Below are positions 8,016 to 16,103 of a stretch of 41,687 bases of DNA, one piece after another. The DNA is from Bacillota bacterium. GTDB taxonomy: Bacteria; Bacillota; Sulfobacillia; UBA995; UBA9673. The notes under the pieces are model-generated. The model had not been told where the DNA came from. It saw only the letters and a list, made by a program, of their open reading frames with translations, and did not search any database. The stretch spans positions 1 through 41,687 of the forward strand of contig QZJP01000097.1 of the NCBI GenBank assembly GCA_003599345.1. Reading direction: 5' to 3'. How positions within the stretch are numbered: the first letter of the stretch is position 1; each line of letters starts with the position of its first letter. The position numbers were made by a program, and so were the translations under genes.

Positions 8016-8861
8016 GTGAGGCTGTTCGACACCCACTGCCACCTCATAGACCGTGCCTACGCCCAGGATATTGACCGGGTGCTCGACCGGGCGTGGAGGG
8101 CAGGGCTGGCCGGGGCTACCTGCGTCGGGTACGACCTTAGTTCCTCACTCGCGTCTGTGTCCCTCGCCGGCCGCGACGCGCGGCTCTGGGCGGCGGTCGG
8201 CGTCCATCCCCACGACGCCTCCCGAGTCTCGGGGGAGGACTTCGAGAAGCGGCTTCGGGAGATGGCGCGGGATGACAAGGTGGTGGCCATCGGAGAGACG
8301 GGCCTTGACTTCTACCGCGACCTCTCTCCTCGACCAGCCCAGCGGGAGGTGTTCCGGCGCCAGGTCAGGCTGGCGCTCGAACTGGGGCTCCCGTTGATAG
8401 TCCACGACCGGGACGCCCACGAAGAAACCCTCTCGGTCCTCCGTGAGTTCTACTCGTCGACCGCCGGAGACCGGCCCCGGGGGGTCATGCACTGCTTCTC
8501 GGGCGACACCGGGATGGCCGAGGCCTGCCTGGGCCTGGGGTTCTACATCTCCTTCGCCGGGCCCCTGACGTACCCGAAAGCCGAGAAGGCCAGGAGTGTC
8601 GCGAGGGTCGTGCCCTGGGACAGGCTCCTTGTGGAAACGGACTGCCCGTACCTCTCGCCGCAGAGTCGCCGCGGCCGGCGGAACGAGCCGGCTCACGTGG
8701 CCGATGTCGTCGTCGCCCTCGCCGCCGTCAAGGGCGTACCGCCTGAGGAGGCCGCACGCCGCACCTCCCGTAACGCCCGGACGCTTTTCGGGTTGGCAGG
8801 GAAGGACCCCGGGCGGGTGAATCCCTCGCCTGCGAGTTCGAGGGGAGAGAAAGAGCCTTGA
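8016..8861 (+). CDS. tatD: TatD-family metal-dependent deoxyribonuclease
   Basis: A TIM-barrel hydrolase of 281 residues; family members are 3'-5' exonucleases acting on DNA. Metal ligands are visible as H7 and H9 of FDTHCHL, the Glu of IGETGLDF, the His of IVHDRD, the His of MHCFSGD and the Asp of VETDCPYL. GVHPHDA is also typical. Start is GTG at 8016 with AGGGGAG just upstream. It lies in the standard metG-tatD-yabE-ksgA order. The Pro/Ser-rich tail after about residue 262 is not conserved. The stop overlaps the GGDEF gene start (TTGA). Confidence 0.94.
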   Translation: MRLFDTHCHLIDRAYAQDIDRVLDRAWRAGLAGATCVGYDLSSSLASVSLAGRDARLWAAVGVHPHDASRVSGEDFEKRLREMARDDKVVAIGETGLDFYRDLSPRPAQREVFRRQVRLALELGLPLIVHDRDAHEETLSVLREFYSSTAGDRPRGVMHCFSGDTGMAEACLGLGFYISFAGPLTYPKAEKARSVARVVPWDRLLVETDCPYLSPQSRRGRRNEPAHVADVVVALAAVKGVPPEEAARRTSRNARTLFGLAGKDPGRVNPSPASSRGEKEP

Positions 8862-10051
8862 GGGACACCGGGCCCCCGTCCCGGCCGACCGCGGGAACCC
8901 TCTCCGGGCTTACCCCTTTTCAGGAGCCGGACAGACGGCAGAAGAGTCTTTTCATTGTCGGTCTCCACTGGGGCATCATCGCTCTTGCTCCCATATTGAC
9001 CCTGCTCAGCGGGCGGGCGACCCACCCGGCCGTCTGGTACATCCTCGGCGCCTTCGTCCTGTTCACCGCGGCCCTGCAGGCGCTCGTCGGCCTCCGGCTC
9101 CCTGAGCGCGCCCTGCCCGCGCTCGGCTTCGGAGTCCTCATCGCTGACTTGTTCCTGGTTACGGCGCTTGTCTGGGCGAGGGGGGGACTGGCCAGCGACA
9201 CCTACCATTTGTACTACCTGGTCATCGTGGGCGCGAGCATCCTGTTCGGGGTCAGGGAAGCCGTGGGGTTCGCGGCCGCGAGCGGCCTGCTCTACGGGGC
9301 TGTTCTCTGGTGGGACGCCGGACCGGGGGTCATCGAGCGGGTGGCGATAAGGACGGTCTACTTCGTGCTCATCGGACTCGCCGCCGCCTACCTGTCAGCC
9401 CGCGAAGCCCGCCAGAGGACGGCCCGGGTCGAGGTCCAGCGCCTCCTGTCGGAAGTCCAGCAGGCTCACACAGAGCTCAAGATCCACGCGCGGGAGATGT
9501 CCCAGAGAGCCGTTACCGACGGGCTGACCGGCCTGTATAATCACACCTACTTCCACCGCCGCCTCTAGGAGGAACTCAGCCGCGCCGCCAGGTACGGTCG
9601 CCCGCTCTCCCTGCTCATGATGGACCTCGACGATTTCAAGGCCTACAACGACTCGAGCGGGCACCTGGCGGGCGACAACGTGCTTGCCCGGGTGGCGCGC
9701 GAGATCACGGGCTGTGTGCGAAGTGTGGACGTGGTCTGCCGGTACGGAGGCGAGGAGTTCGCGGTCATCATGCCCGAGACCGACAGCCGGGCGGCGGTCG
9801 CCGCTGCCGAACGAATCCGGGAGGTGGTGGCCGGTTCGCCGGCCGGGGTCGGGGAACCCATCGCGGGGCCCGACGGGTCGGAGGGCGGTCCCACCGTCTC
9901 CATCGGGGTGGCGACCTACCCGAACGACGCCGCCGGCCGGGTGGCCTTGGTGGAAGCAGCCGACCGGGCGCTCTACCTTTCCAAGAAGCGCGGGAAGAAC
10001 GTGGTCACCGTGTGGACCGCCGCTGGGTCGCTCCACAGCCCCGGCCGCTGA
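8858..10051 (+). pseudogene. Membrane-bound GGDEF diguanylate cyclase interrupted by an in-frame TAG
   Basis: The reading frame is continuous apart from TAG at 9566-9568 (codon 237). Residues 1-236 start at a TTG overlapping the tatD stop. They form about six membrane helices, then a coiled coil (about 182-215), then the first GGDEF block DGLTGLYNH. After the TAG the same frame continues with EELSRAARYGRPLSLLMMDL and the GGEEF active motif (near residue 296). An RSVD inhibitory site lies five residues before GGEEF. Thus every catalytic element is after the stop. An internal ATG at 9617 could make only a truncated domain lacking the first helix. The TAG stands where family members have Gln or Glu, consistent with CAG or GAG to TAG. 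Recent nonsense mutation, sequencing error or read-through are the options. Confidence 0.85.
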
Positions 10052-10120
10052 GCGAATTCCGGACGCCGTGCGGCCCAGCCACCGGGCGACCGGGCACAGG
10101 GCGGCCCTACCTCTCCCGCC

Positions 10121-10245
10121 CCGCGCACATAGGCCCCGCGCGGCCTTGGGGATACTCCAAGGAAGGCAGGTCCTACCAGCATCTGTAAAAGGTGCTTGCG
10201 CAGGAAAGGAGCCGGATTCCAGAGAAGAGCCGGCATGTCCTTTCC
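10121..10245 (+). ncRNA. Candidate structured leader upstream of the 3D-domain gene
   Basis: Four hairpins follow each other: 10121-10126 with 10138-10143; 10144-10149 with 10157-10162 (7-base loop); 10178-10183 with 10191-10196 (7-base loop TGTAAAA, one G-T pair); and a long one, 10203-10210 with 10238-10245 continuing into 10211-10215 with 10230-10234, with a 3-base bulge. I do not recognise a named riboswitch or T-box. In GC-rich DNA some pairing arises by chance, so the RNA status is tentative. Confidence 0.35.
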
Positions 10246-10307
10246 GGGAGAGTGGCAAGCTGCGTACGGTCCCGTGGATGCTCAACCTTCCAGCCTAGGG
10301 GGTAGCC

Positions 10308-11330
10308 GTGAGCCAGGGTCTCTTCCGTTCGCCGGTCTCCTACACCCAACGCGTGCTCTTGGCGGCCCTCGTCGTAGCCGCCATCCTCTCGGCCTGGTTT
10401 GGAGGAGGGCCCTGGTTCCAGAGGCAAGTGAGCATCCTGGTCGACGGCGAGGCGGTGGTGGTCAAGACGCGGGCCGAGACGGTGAGGGCGGCCCTCACGG
10501 TCGCCGGGGTGACGATCGGTCCGAGGGACGTGGTCATCCCCGAGCCCGGGACTCGCATCACCGGCGACACAGTCGTTGAGGTCAGGCGGGCGGTACCGGT
10601 GATCTTCTGCCTCGACGGACTCGAAATGAGGGTCTTGTCGGCCGCGTCCACGGTCGGCGAGGTCCTGGAGGCTTCGAGGGTGCCGGTAAGGCCCTCCGAC
10701 CGGCTCGACCCTCCACGCGGTTCTGTCGTCACACCCGGGCTCAGGGTGACCGTCACGCGCGTGGTCAACTCCTACCAGCACCGGGAGGATCCCATACCAC
10801 GCAAGGTCGTCCGGCTCGACGACATGAGCATGGACCTCGGCCAGACCCGCACGGTGCAAGAGGGTCAGGACGGCCTGCTTCACCGCTTGCTCATCGTCAC
10901 CTACGAGAACGCCGTCGAGGTGTCCAGCCGAGTCGTGTCGGAGACGGTGCTCGCTGAGCCGGTGGATAAGATAGTCCGCCACGGGACGGCGGGAACGATC
11001 GTCCGCGACGGTCAGACTATCAGGTTCCTGAAGGCCATGTCGGTCACGGCCACCGCGTACGACCCCGGCCCAATCAGCTGCGGAACCTCAGCCGACGGTT
11101 ACACGGCCCTCGGCCTCAAGGCGACCCGAGGGATCATCGCGGTGGATCCCCGGGTCATCCCGCTGTGGACCAAGGTCTACGTCGACGGCTACGGGTTCGC
11201 CGTGGCGGGCGACACGGGCTCGGCCATCAAGGGCGCCCGGGTAGACGTCTGCTTTGACACCTACGACGAAGCCGTCCGTTGGGGGGTAAGGCGCGTCAAG
11301 GTTTACATCCTGGAGCTGCCTTCGAGTTGA
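10308..11330 (+). CDS. yabE: YabE-like G5/3D-domain cell-wall protein
   Basis: A 340-residue exported envelope protein. One membrane helix or signal anchor lies at about residues 15-33 (RVLLAALVVAAILSAWF). Two DUF348-type ubiquitin-like repeats follow (about 40-90 and 97-150), then a G5-like segment, then a C-terminal 3D domain from about 245. The 3D domain shows the expected aspartates: VTATAYDPG, then VDPRVIPLWTKVYVDGYG, then GDTGSAIKGARVDVCF. Relatives (YabE, RpfB-like, MltA-fold) cut or remodel peptidoglycan. Start is GTG at 10308 after AGGGGG. The gene occupies the standard yabE position before ksgA; rnmV, normally between them, is missing. The stop overlaps ksgA by TTGA. A hairpin-rich leader precedes it. 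Confidence 0.9.
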   Translation: MSQGLFRSPVSYTQRVLLAALVVAAILSAWFGGGPWFQRQVSILVDGEAVVVKTRAETVRAALTVAGVTIGPRDVVIPEPGTRITGDTVVEVRRAVPVIFCLDGLEMRVLSAASTVGEVLEASRVPVRPSDRLDPPRGSVVTPGLRVTVTRVVNSYQHREDPIPRKVVRLDDMSMDLGQTRTVQEGQDGLLHRLLIVTYENAVEVSSRVVSETVLAEPVDKIVRHGTAGTIVRDGQTIRFLKAMSVTATAYDPGPISCGTSADGYTALGLKATRGIIAVDPRVIPLWTKVYVDGYGFAVAGDTGSAIKGARVDVCFDTYDEAVRWGVRRVKVYILELPSS

Positions 11331-12265
11331 CCCCCCCTCCGGAACCTACCCCCACGGCGCTTCTGGCGTCGCCGGCGTACGTCTCGGGCCTGGTGCGGTC
11401 GGGTCTGATAAGCCCGAGACGGCGACTCGGGCAGCACTTCCTGGTGGACAGCAACGTCCTGGAGAGAATTCTCGACGTCCTCACCGGCGGTGCCACTCTG
11501 CCGCGCGAGACCACTATCCTGGAGATCGGCGCCGGGCTCGGGGTGTTGACCGCCGCGCTGGCCGGCACCGGAGCCGGACGGGTCGTGGCCATTGAGAAGG
11601 ACCCCAAGCTTGCGGAGTTCCTCGTCCAGAACGTCGCCGGCCGTCCCGAGGTCGAGGTGGTCGTGGGTGACGCCCTGACTCTCGACATGCGGGCCTTGTG
11701 CGGCGGCGATTCGCTGGTGGTCGGGAACCTCCCGTACTCCGTCTCGACTCCGCTTCTTATGGCTATTCTGGAGCCTCCCGTATTCTGGCTCCGGGCCGTG
11801 GTGATGGTCCAGCTCGAAGTCGCCCGGAGGATTGCGGCTCCGCCGGGCGGGAAGGACTACGGGGCCCTGACCTTAGCCGTCAACGCCCTGGCCGAGCCGC
11901 GCGTGGCTTTCAGAGTGTCCCCGGCCTCCTTCTACCCCAGGCCCGGAGTGGATTCGGCCGTTGTCACGCTCCGCCGTCGGGCTGTCCCCGCCGGCGGGCT
12001 GGACGACGCGGGGCTCGCCCGGCTGAGAGCCGTGGTCCGGGCCGCCTTCTCCCACCGCCGGAAGACTCTCGCCAACGCTCTCTGCTCGGGGTTAGGCCTT
12101 GAGCGAGGCTGGGTCGCGGCCCTTCTCGAGCGGGTGGGTATCGACCCCTCCCGGCGCGGTGAGACGCTCTCCCTGGAGGAGTTCGTCCGGCTCCAGGAGG
12201 CTCTCGGCCCTCGCCTGGACCCGGCCGGGGCCGGCCCGCGACCACGCCCCGGCCGTGGGCGGTGA
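11327..12265 (+). CDS. ksgA: 16S rRNA (adenine-1518/1519-N6)-dimethyltransferase
   Basis: Dimethylates two adjacent adenines in helix 45 of 16S rRNA late in 30S assembly. Signatures: RLGQHFLVDSNVLERI, the AdoMet motif I LEIGAGLGVLT, the acidic VVAIEKDPKL, and the catalytic NLPYSVSTPLL. The C-terminal four-helix part has FYPRPGVDSAVV and AAFSHRRKTLANAL. About 312 residues; the tail after about 295 is Pro/Gly/Arg-rich. The start chosen is TTG at 11327, overlapping the upstream stop, with GGAG about 11 bases before; a slightly later start is possible because the first 25 residues are not conserved. Confidence 0.93.
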   Translation: MTPPPEPTPTALLASPAYVSGLVRSGLISPRRRLGQHFLVDSNVLERILDVLTGGATLPRETTILEIGAGLGVLTAALAGTGAGRVVAIEKDPKLAEFLVQNVAGRPEVEVVVGDALTLDMRALCGGDSLVVGNLPYSVSTPLLMAILEPPVFWLRAVVMVQLEVARRIAAPPGGKDYGALTLAVNALAEPRVAFRVSPASFYPRPGVDSAVVTLRRRAVPAGGLDDAGLARLRAVVRAAFSHRRKTLANALCSGLGLERGWVAALLERVGIDPSRRGETLSLEEFVRLQEALGPRLDPAGAGPRPRPGRGR

Positions 12266-12268
12266 TGT

Positions 12269-12298
12269 CTGGCAGCCCTGACCGGGGCAGGCTATAAT
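12269..12298 (+). promoter_or_regulatory. Probable sigma-A promoter of the YkuK-like gene
   Basis: A perfect TATAAT lies at 12293-12298. The -35 side is poor (CTGGCA at 12269-12274, 18-base spacer). It starts a transcript about 85 bases before the chosen start codon. Confidence 0.55.
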
Positions 12299-12392
12299 CA
12301 CCGTATAGACGGGCGGTCGGGCGTCGCCGCGGGGGTCCGTGGTGAGCGTGCCGCGCGGGGAAGCGCGCTACTCGGGGAGGGAGTGCACCACC

Positions 12393-12863
12393 TTGGCTTT
12401 CGTCAGCCCTACCCGTGGCGCGCTCACCTTCGACCAAATGTTCCAGGACATACGCGACTACGTCCAGCAGGACCCGGACGCGAGCTACCGGTTGATTGTC
12501 GGGACCGATTCCCGGGCCCGGGAGGAGATTACCTTCGTCTCCGCGGTGGTCATCCACCGCGTGGGAAAAGGCGCCCGCTACTACTACGACAAGCGTAAGC
12601 ATCGCAAGCTCGCCAGCCTCCGGCAGCGGATCTACTACGAGACCGCGTTGTCGCTCGACCTCGGAAGCAAGCTGGCCTCCCGCCTCGCGCACGACGGGCT
12701 CGCCCACCTCGACCTCGAGATTCACCTGGACGTCGGCCAGGAGGGAGCGACCAAGTCCTTGATCCGCGAGGTTGTCGGCATGGTGACCGGCAGCGGTTTC
12801 GATGCCAAGATAAAGCCGGAGTCCTACGGGGCCTCGGCCGTGGCCGACAAGTACACGAAGTAG
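12393..12863 (+). CDS. YkuK-like RNase H-fold protein (DUF458)
   Basis: A 156-residue protein like B. subtilis YkuK. The N-terminus (AFVSPTRGALTFDQMF) and the core YRLIVGTDSRAREEITFVSAVVIH match the DUF458 family, which adopts an RNase H-like fold. The Asp of VGTDSR, a later Asp of LEIHLDVG and the C-terminal Asp of AVADKYTK are candidate metal ligands. No function is established, though some members are tied to sporulation or nucleic-acid processing. The start is TTG at 12393, because GGGAGGGAG lies 9 bases before it and family proteins begin there. An in-frame GTG at 12339 would add 18 unlikely residues. A TATAAT precedes it, so it has its own promoter. Confidence 0.82.
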   Translation: MAFVSPTRGALTFDQMFQDIRDYVQQDPDASYRLIVGTDSRAREEITFVSAVVIHRVGKGARYYYDKRKHRKLASLRQRIYYETALSLDLGSKLASRLAHDGLAHLDLEIHLDVGQEGATKSLIREVVGMVTGSGFDAKIKPESYGASAVADKYTK

Positions 12864-12883
12864 CCTCGTCCCGAGCCCCGCCC

Positions 12884-12900
12884 CGCGAAGCGTCTTCGCG
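12884..12900 (+). terminator. Small hairpin after the YkuK-like gene
   Basis: CGCGAAG at 12884-12890 pairs with CTTCGCG at 12894-12900 around a 3-base loop. No T-run follows, so this is a weak terminator candidate. Confidence 0.35.
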
Positions 12901-12986
12901 CCATCCCCTCGAGCCTTCCCCCTCCGCCCCGGTCCGCCTGGCGGGACCGTCGGTGAGCCTCTAGCTGCACCCTTTCCGCCCACGCA

Positions 12987-12992
12987 TATAAT
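12987..12992 (+). promoter_or_regulatory. -10 box of the trypsin-fold gene
   Basis: A perfect TATAAT lies 28 bases before the GTG start. No good -35 box is seen 16-18 bases upstream (CTGCAC at best), so a helper factor may be needed. The leader would be about 20 bases. Confidence 0.5.
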
Positions 12993-13019
12993 GGAACGAC
13001 CGGAAAGGGGGGGAAACAT

Positions 13020-14066
13020 GTGGAACAGCTCAGGCCGCTAGTAGCCAAGCACGCCAGCCGCCTCATGAAGAAGGCCAACGTGGTGGGGGTGGGCATCGGC
13101 TACAAGGAGACCGGAGACCGGGTGACCGGCGAGCAAGCCCTCGTCGTTCTTGTCACGAAGAAGTGCCACCCGACGCGCCTGGCCCGGGCCGACAAGATTC
13201 CCAAGGCCCTTTCCGAGGTCAAGACCGACGTCATAGAGGTCGGGGAGCTCAAGATCCTCCCGGCGGCGGTACCCGAGGACAAGGAGGCCCTGGAGGAGAT
13301 AGACCGAAAGGCGCGCCATAGACCCGCGCGGCCGGGTATCAGCGTGGGCCACTACCAGGTCACCGCCGGGACTTTCGGAGCCCTCGTCTACGACGCCGAG
13401 ACACGCCTTCCGATGCTTCTCTCCAACAACCACGTCCTCGCCAACATAACCGACGGCCGTGACGGCCGGGCCAAGCAGGGCGATCCCATCTACCAGCCGG
13501 GAAGGTACGACGGCGGGGGACGGGACGATGCAATCGCCCACCTGGAGCGCTTCGTGCCAATCGTCCGGACGACCGCCGAAGAGACCTGTCCTATAGCCCG
13601 CCAGGCCGAGCGCGTCGGCAACTTCATTCTCAGGCACACGTTCGCCGGGCACGAACTCCGGTTCAGCCGGAAGACCGGCAAGGACAACCTGGTGGACGCG
13701 GCCGTAGCCGCCTTGATCAACCCCGATGACGCTATCCCCGACATCGTGGACATAGGACCCGTGAACGGAACGGCGACGCCCACCCCGGGGCTCAAGGTCA
13801 TGAAGAGCGGCCGGACGTCCGCCATTACCAGAGGTGTTGTCCGGCTGATAGGCGCGTCGGTCCGCGTGGGTCTAGGCGAGGTGGGGTCGGCCGTCTTCAA
13901 CGATCAGATAGTGACCACCGCCATCGCCCAACCTGGTGACAGCGGCTCCCTCGTCGTCACGGAGGACGGGCATCAGGCCGTCGGGCTCCTGTCCGCCGGG
14001 TCGTCGCAAGCTACCATCCTCAGCGATCTCGGGCACGTCTTCTCCCTTCTGGGGGTGACCCTCTGA
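13020..14066 (+). CDS. Trypsin-fold serine peptidase-like protein of unknown role
   Basis: A 348-residue protein without a signal peptide, so probably cytoplasmic. Residues 1-80 form a small domain with NVVGVGIGYKETGDRVTGEQ, VVLVTKK and TDVIEVGEL. A chymotrypsin-like domain follows. Its triad can be read as H138 in LLSNNHVLAN, an Asp (D226 in LVDAAVAALI, or less likely D169/D170) and nucleophile S308 in QPGDSGSLV. This two-part arrangement recurs in bacterial proteins related to plant NAL1-type peptidases; their substrates are unknown. Start is GTG at 13020 after a run of G (AAAGGGGGGG). It has a TATAAT upstream and stands alone. It may process a protein or may have lost activity; the sequence does not decide. 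Confidence 0.7.
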   Translation: MEQLRPLVAKHASRLMKKANVVGVGIGYKETGDRVTGEQALVVLVTKKCHPTRLARADKIPKALSEVKTDVIEVGELKILPAAVPEDKEALEEIDRKARHRPARPGISVGHYQVTAGTFGALVYDAETRLPMLLSNNHVLANITDGRDGRAKQGDPIYQPGRYDGGGRDDAIAHLERFVPIVRTTAEETCPIARQAERVGNFILRHTFAGHELRFSRKTGKDNLVDAAVAALINPDDAIPDIVDIGPVNGTATPTPGLKVMKSGRTSAITRGVVRLIGASVRVGLGEVGSAVFNDQIVTTAIAQPGDSGSLVVTEDGHQAVGLLSAGSSQATILSDLGHVFSLLGVTL

Positions 14067-14363
14067 CGGCGTAGGTGTCGCCGCGCATTTCCCGCTGAAG
14101 GCCGCTTCCCGGCCCGGTGCCGGCCAAGAGCCGCCGCCGGGCCCTTGTTCTGCGTTGCTGGCCGCGGGCATATCTCCCACTAGAGGCCTGTCCGCAGAAA
14201 TGTTCGTCAAAGCAAGACAATTGAGGTACAGACCAGCAGGAATCCCATACTCTTTTCAGCCAATTAGGACAAGGATGCGGAGGTGGTGCCAGGACCAAAG
14301 CTGCTCCTAGGTCCGAAAGCGGAAGCTATGGGAAGCTATGCCTAGAAGGGAGGATACTCTCTA
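14067..14363. other. Intergenic region before the acyl-CoA synthetase
   Basis: Contains an unusually AT-richer patch (about 14195-14290) for this GC-rich window and a perfect 10-base tandem duplication, GGAAGCTATG at 14321-14330 and 14331-14340. A weak promoter-like pair (TTGAGG at 14221, CATACT at 14246, 19-base gap) is not convincing. No ORF or RNA gene is seen. Confidence 0.5.
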
Positions 14364-16055
14364 GTGCCCGACCTGGAAAAGCTATGGCAGGCCAACTATC
14401 CCGACCACATCGGCCGGCATCTCGACTACCCCGACCTCGCTGTTCACCAGTTCCTCGAGCGGTCCGCCGAAAAGTATCCCGACAACCTCGCCACCGTGTT
14501 CATGGGAGGCAAGCTCACGTTCCGCCAGCTCATTGACAAGGTTTACAGGTTTGCCACGGCCCTGGCCGCTCTTGGGGTCAAGAAAGGCGACAGGGTCGCT
14601 GTGATGCTCCCGAACTGCCCCCAGATGGTCATCGCCTGCTACGGGATCCTCAAGGCCGGCGGCGTTGTGGTCGCCTTCAATCCCCTCTACGTCGAACGCG
14701 AAATCCAGCACCAGATCACCGACTCGGGGGCCAAGGTGATGGTGGCTCTCGACCTTCTCCATGGCCGCATATCGAACGTGCGTGGACCTTCCGGCCTCGA
14801 TACGGTCATCTGGACCGGCATCAAGGACTTCCTGCCCTTCCCTCTCAAGCAGCTCTACCCCATCAAGGCCAAGAAGGAGGGCATGTACGTCGAGATTCCA
14901 CCGGGGCCCGGGGACTACCAGTTCACCGACTTGCTCAAGAAGTACGACCCCAACCCGCCGTCCTACGAGTTCGACCTGGACGAGGACCTGTGTTGCCTGC
15001 AGTACACGGGCGGGACGACCGGGGTCTCAAAGGGCTGCATGCTGACACACCGTAACCTCGCTGTGAACGCCGTGCAGGTCTCGCGGTGGATGCCCGGGCT
15101 CAAGGAAGGCGGCGAGCGGGTCCTGACCGTCCTTCCCCTCTTCCACAGCTACGGCATGACCTGCTGCATGAACCTAAGCGCCGTCCTAGGGGCCGCCATG
15201 ATTCTGATTCCACGGTTCATCGTGGCCGACATCCTCAAGGCCATCGACAGGTGGAAGCCCACTCTGTATCCCGGGGCGCCGACCATGTACATAGCCATCA
15301 ACAGCCACCCCGACGTGAAGAAGTACAACCTGAAGTCCATCAGTGCCTGCATCTCCGGCTCGGCGGCCTTGCCCGTGGAGGTCCAGAAGACGTTCGAGGA
15401 ACTCACCGGTGGCCGCCTGGTGGAGGGCTACGGCCTGAGCGAGGCGTCCCCCGTGACCCACTCCAACCCGATCTACGGGCTCAGGAAGAACGGTTGCATT
15501 GGCCTACCCTTCCCGGACACGGTGTCCAAGATCATGGACATTGAGACGGGCGAAAAAGAGCTGCCCATCGGGGAGACGGGAGAACTCGTCATCAAGGGCC
15601 CGCAGGTCATGAAGGGCTACTGGAACAAGCCGGACGAGACGGCCGTCGCCCTCCGCGGCGGATGGCTCTACACGGGCGACATCGCCAAGATGGACGAGGA
15701 CGGCTACACCTACATAGTCGACCGCAAGAAGGAATTGATCATCGCGGGCGGCTTCAACATCTACCCGAGGGAAATCGAGGAGGTGCTCTATGAGCACCCC
15801 AAGATACTGGAGGCCGCGGCCATCGGCGTACCCGACGAGTACCGCGGCGAGACGGTCAAGATATTCGTCGTCCTGAAGCCCGGCGTGGAGGCCACAGCCG
15901 AGGAGATCATCGAGTACTGCCGGGCCAAGCTCGCCAAGTACAAGGTTCCGAAGTTCGTGGAGTTCCGGTCCGAACTGCCGAAGACGATTGTCGGAAAGGT
16001 GCTGCGTCGCATCCTCGCCGACGAGGAGCGGAAGAAGAGGCAGGAGGCCGGCTAG
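14364..16055 (+). CDS. Long-chain acyl-CoA synthetase (AMP-forming, FadD-like)
   Basis: A 563-residue adenylate-forming enzyme that activates a fatty acid through an acyl-AMP and transfers it to CoA. Motifs in order: the P-loop-like YTGGTTGVSKG, GYGLSEASPVTH, the hinge region GWLYTGDIAKMDEDG, VDRKKELIIAGGFNIYPREIE, and the C-terminal catalytic lysine block KTIVGKVLRR. Length and the N-terminal LEKLWQANYPDHI resemble long-chain fatty-acid CoA ligases of Bacillota. Start is GTG at 14364 with AGGGAGGA about 9 bases before it. A strong terminator follows directly. Chain-length preference cannot be read from sequence. Neighbours give no lipid context. Confidence 0.88.
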   Translation: MPDLEKLWQANYPDHIGRHLDYPDLAVHQFLERSAEKYPDNLATVFMGGKLTFRQLIDKVYRFATALAALGVKKGDRVAVMLPNCPQMVIACYGILKAGGVVVAFNPLYVEREIQHQITDSGAKVMVALDLLHGRISNVRGPSGLDTVIWTGIKDFLPFPLKQLYPIKAKKEGMYVEIPPGPGDYQFTDLLKKYDPNPPSYEFDLDEDLCCLQYTGGTTGVSKGCMLTHRNLAVNAVQVSRWMPGLKEGGERVLTVLPLFHSYGMTCCMNLSAVLGAAMILIPRFIVADILKAIDRWKPTLYPGAPTMYIAINSHPDVKKYNLKSISACISGSAALPVEVQKTFEELTGGRLVEGYGLSEASPVTHSNPIYGLRKNGCIGLPFPDTVSKIMDIETGEKELPIGETGELVIKGPQVMKGYWNKPDETAVALRGGWLYTGDIAKMDEDGYTYIVDRKKELIIAGGFNIYPREIEEVLYEHPKILEAAAIGVPDEYRGETVKIFVVLKPGVEATAEEIIEYCRAKLAKYKVPKFVEFRSELPKTIVGKVLRRILADEERKKRQEAG

Positions 16056-16072
16056 GACGTAAATACCCGAAC

Positions 16073-16103
16073 ACCACCCCGGCCAGACTATGGCCGGGGT
16101 GGT
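16073..16103 (+). terminator. Strong intrinsic terminator after the acyl-CoA synthetase
   Basis: ACCACCCCGGCCA (16073-16085) pairs perfectly with 16091-16103 (13 bp) around a 5-base loop, followed by CTCCTTTTCC. The only ATG for the next gene starts at the last loop base (16090), so this hairpin and the cphB initiation region overlap. Confidence 0.85.

Noticed and set aside
9566-9568. TAG read as an amino acid (amber recoding) across the window
   Set aside because: At least 18 intact genes here end in TAG at the expected family length, so TAG is a normal stop.
10121-10307. Known riboswitch (cyclic-di-AMP ydaO type, cyclic-di-GMP, cobalamin) before the 3D-domain gene
   Set aside because: The conserved core sequences of these classes are not present; only unnamed hairpins are seen.
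12339-12392. Upstream GTG start of the YkuK-like gene
   Set aside because: No good ribosome site, whereas TTG at 12393 has GGGAGGGAG and matches family N-termini.
14221-14251. Promoter for the acyl-CoA synthetase
   Set aside because: TTGAGG and CATACT are 19 bases apart and both imperfect.
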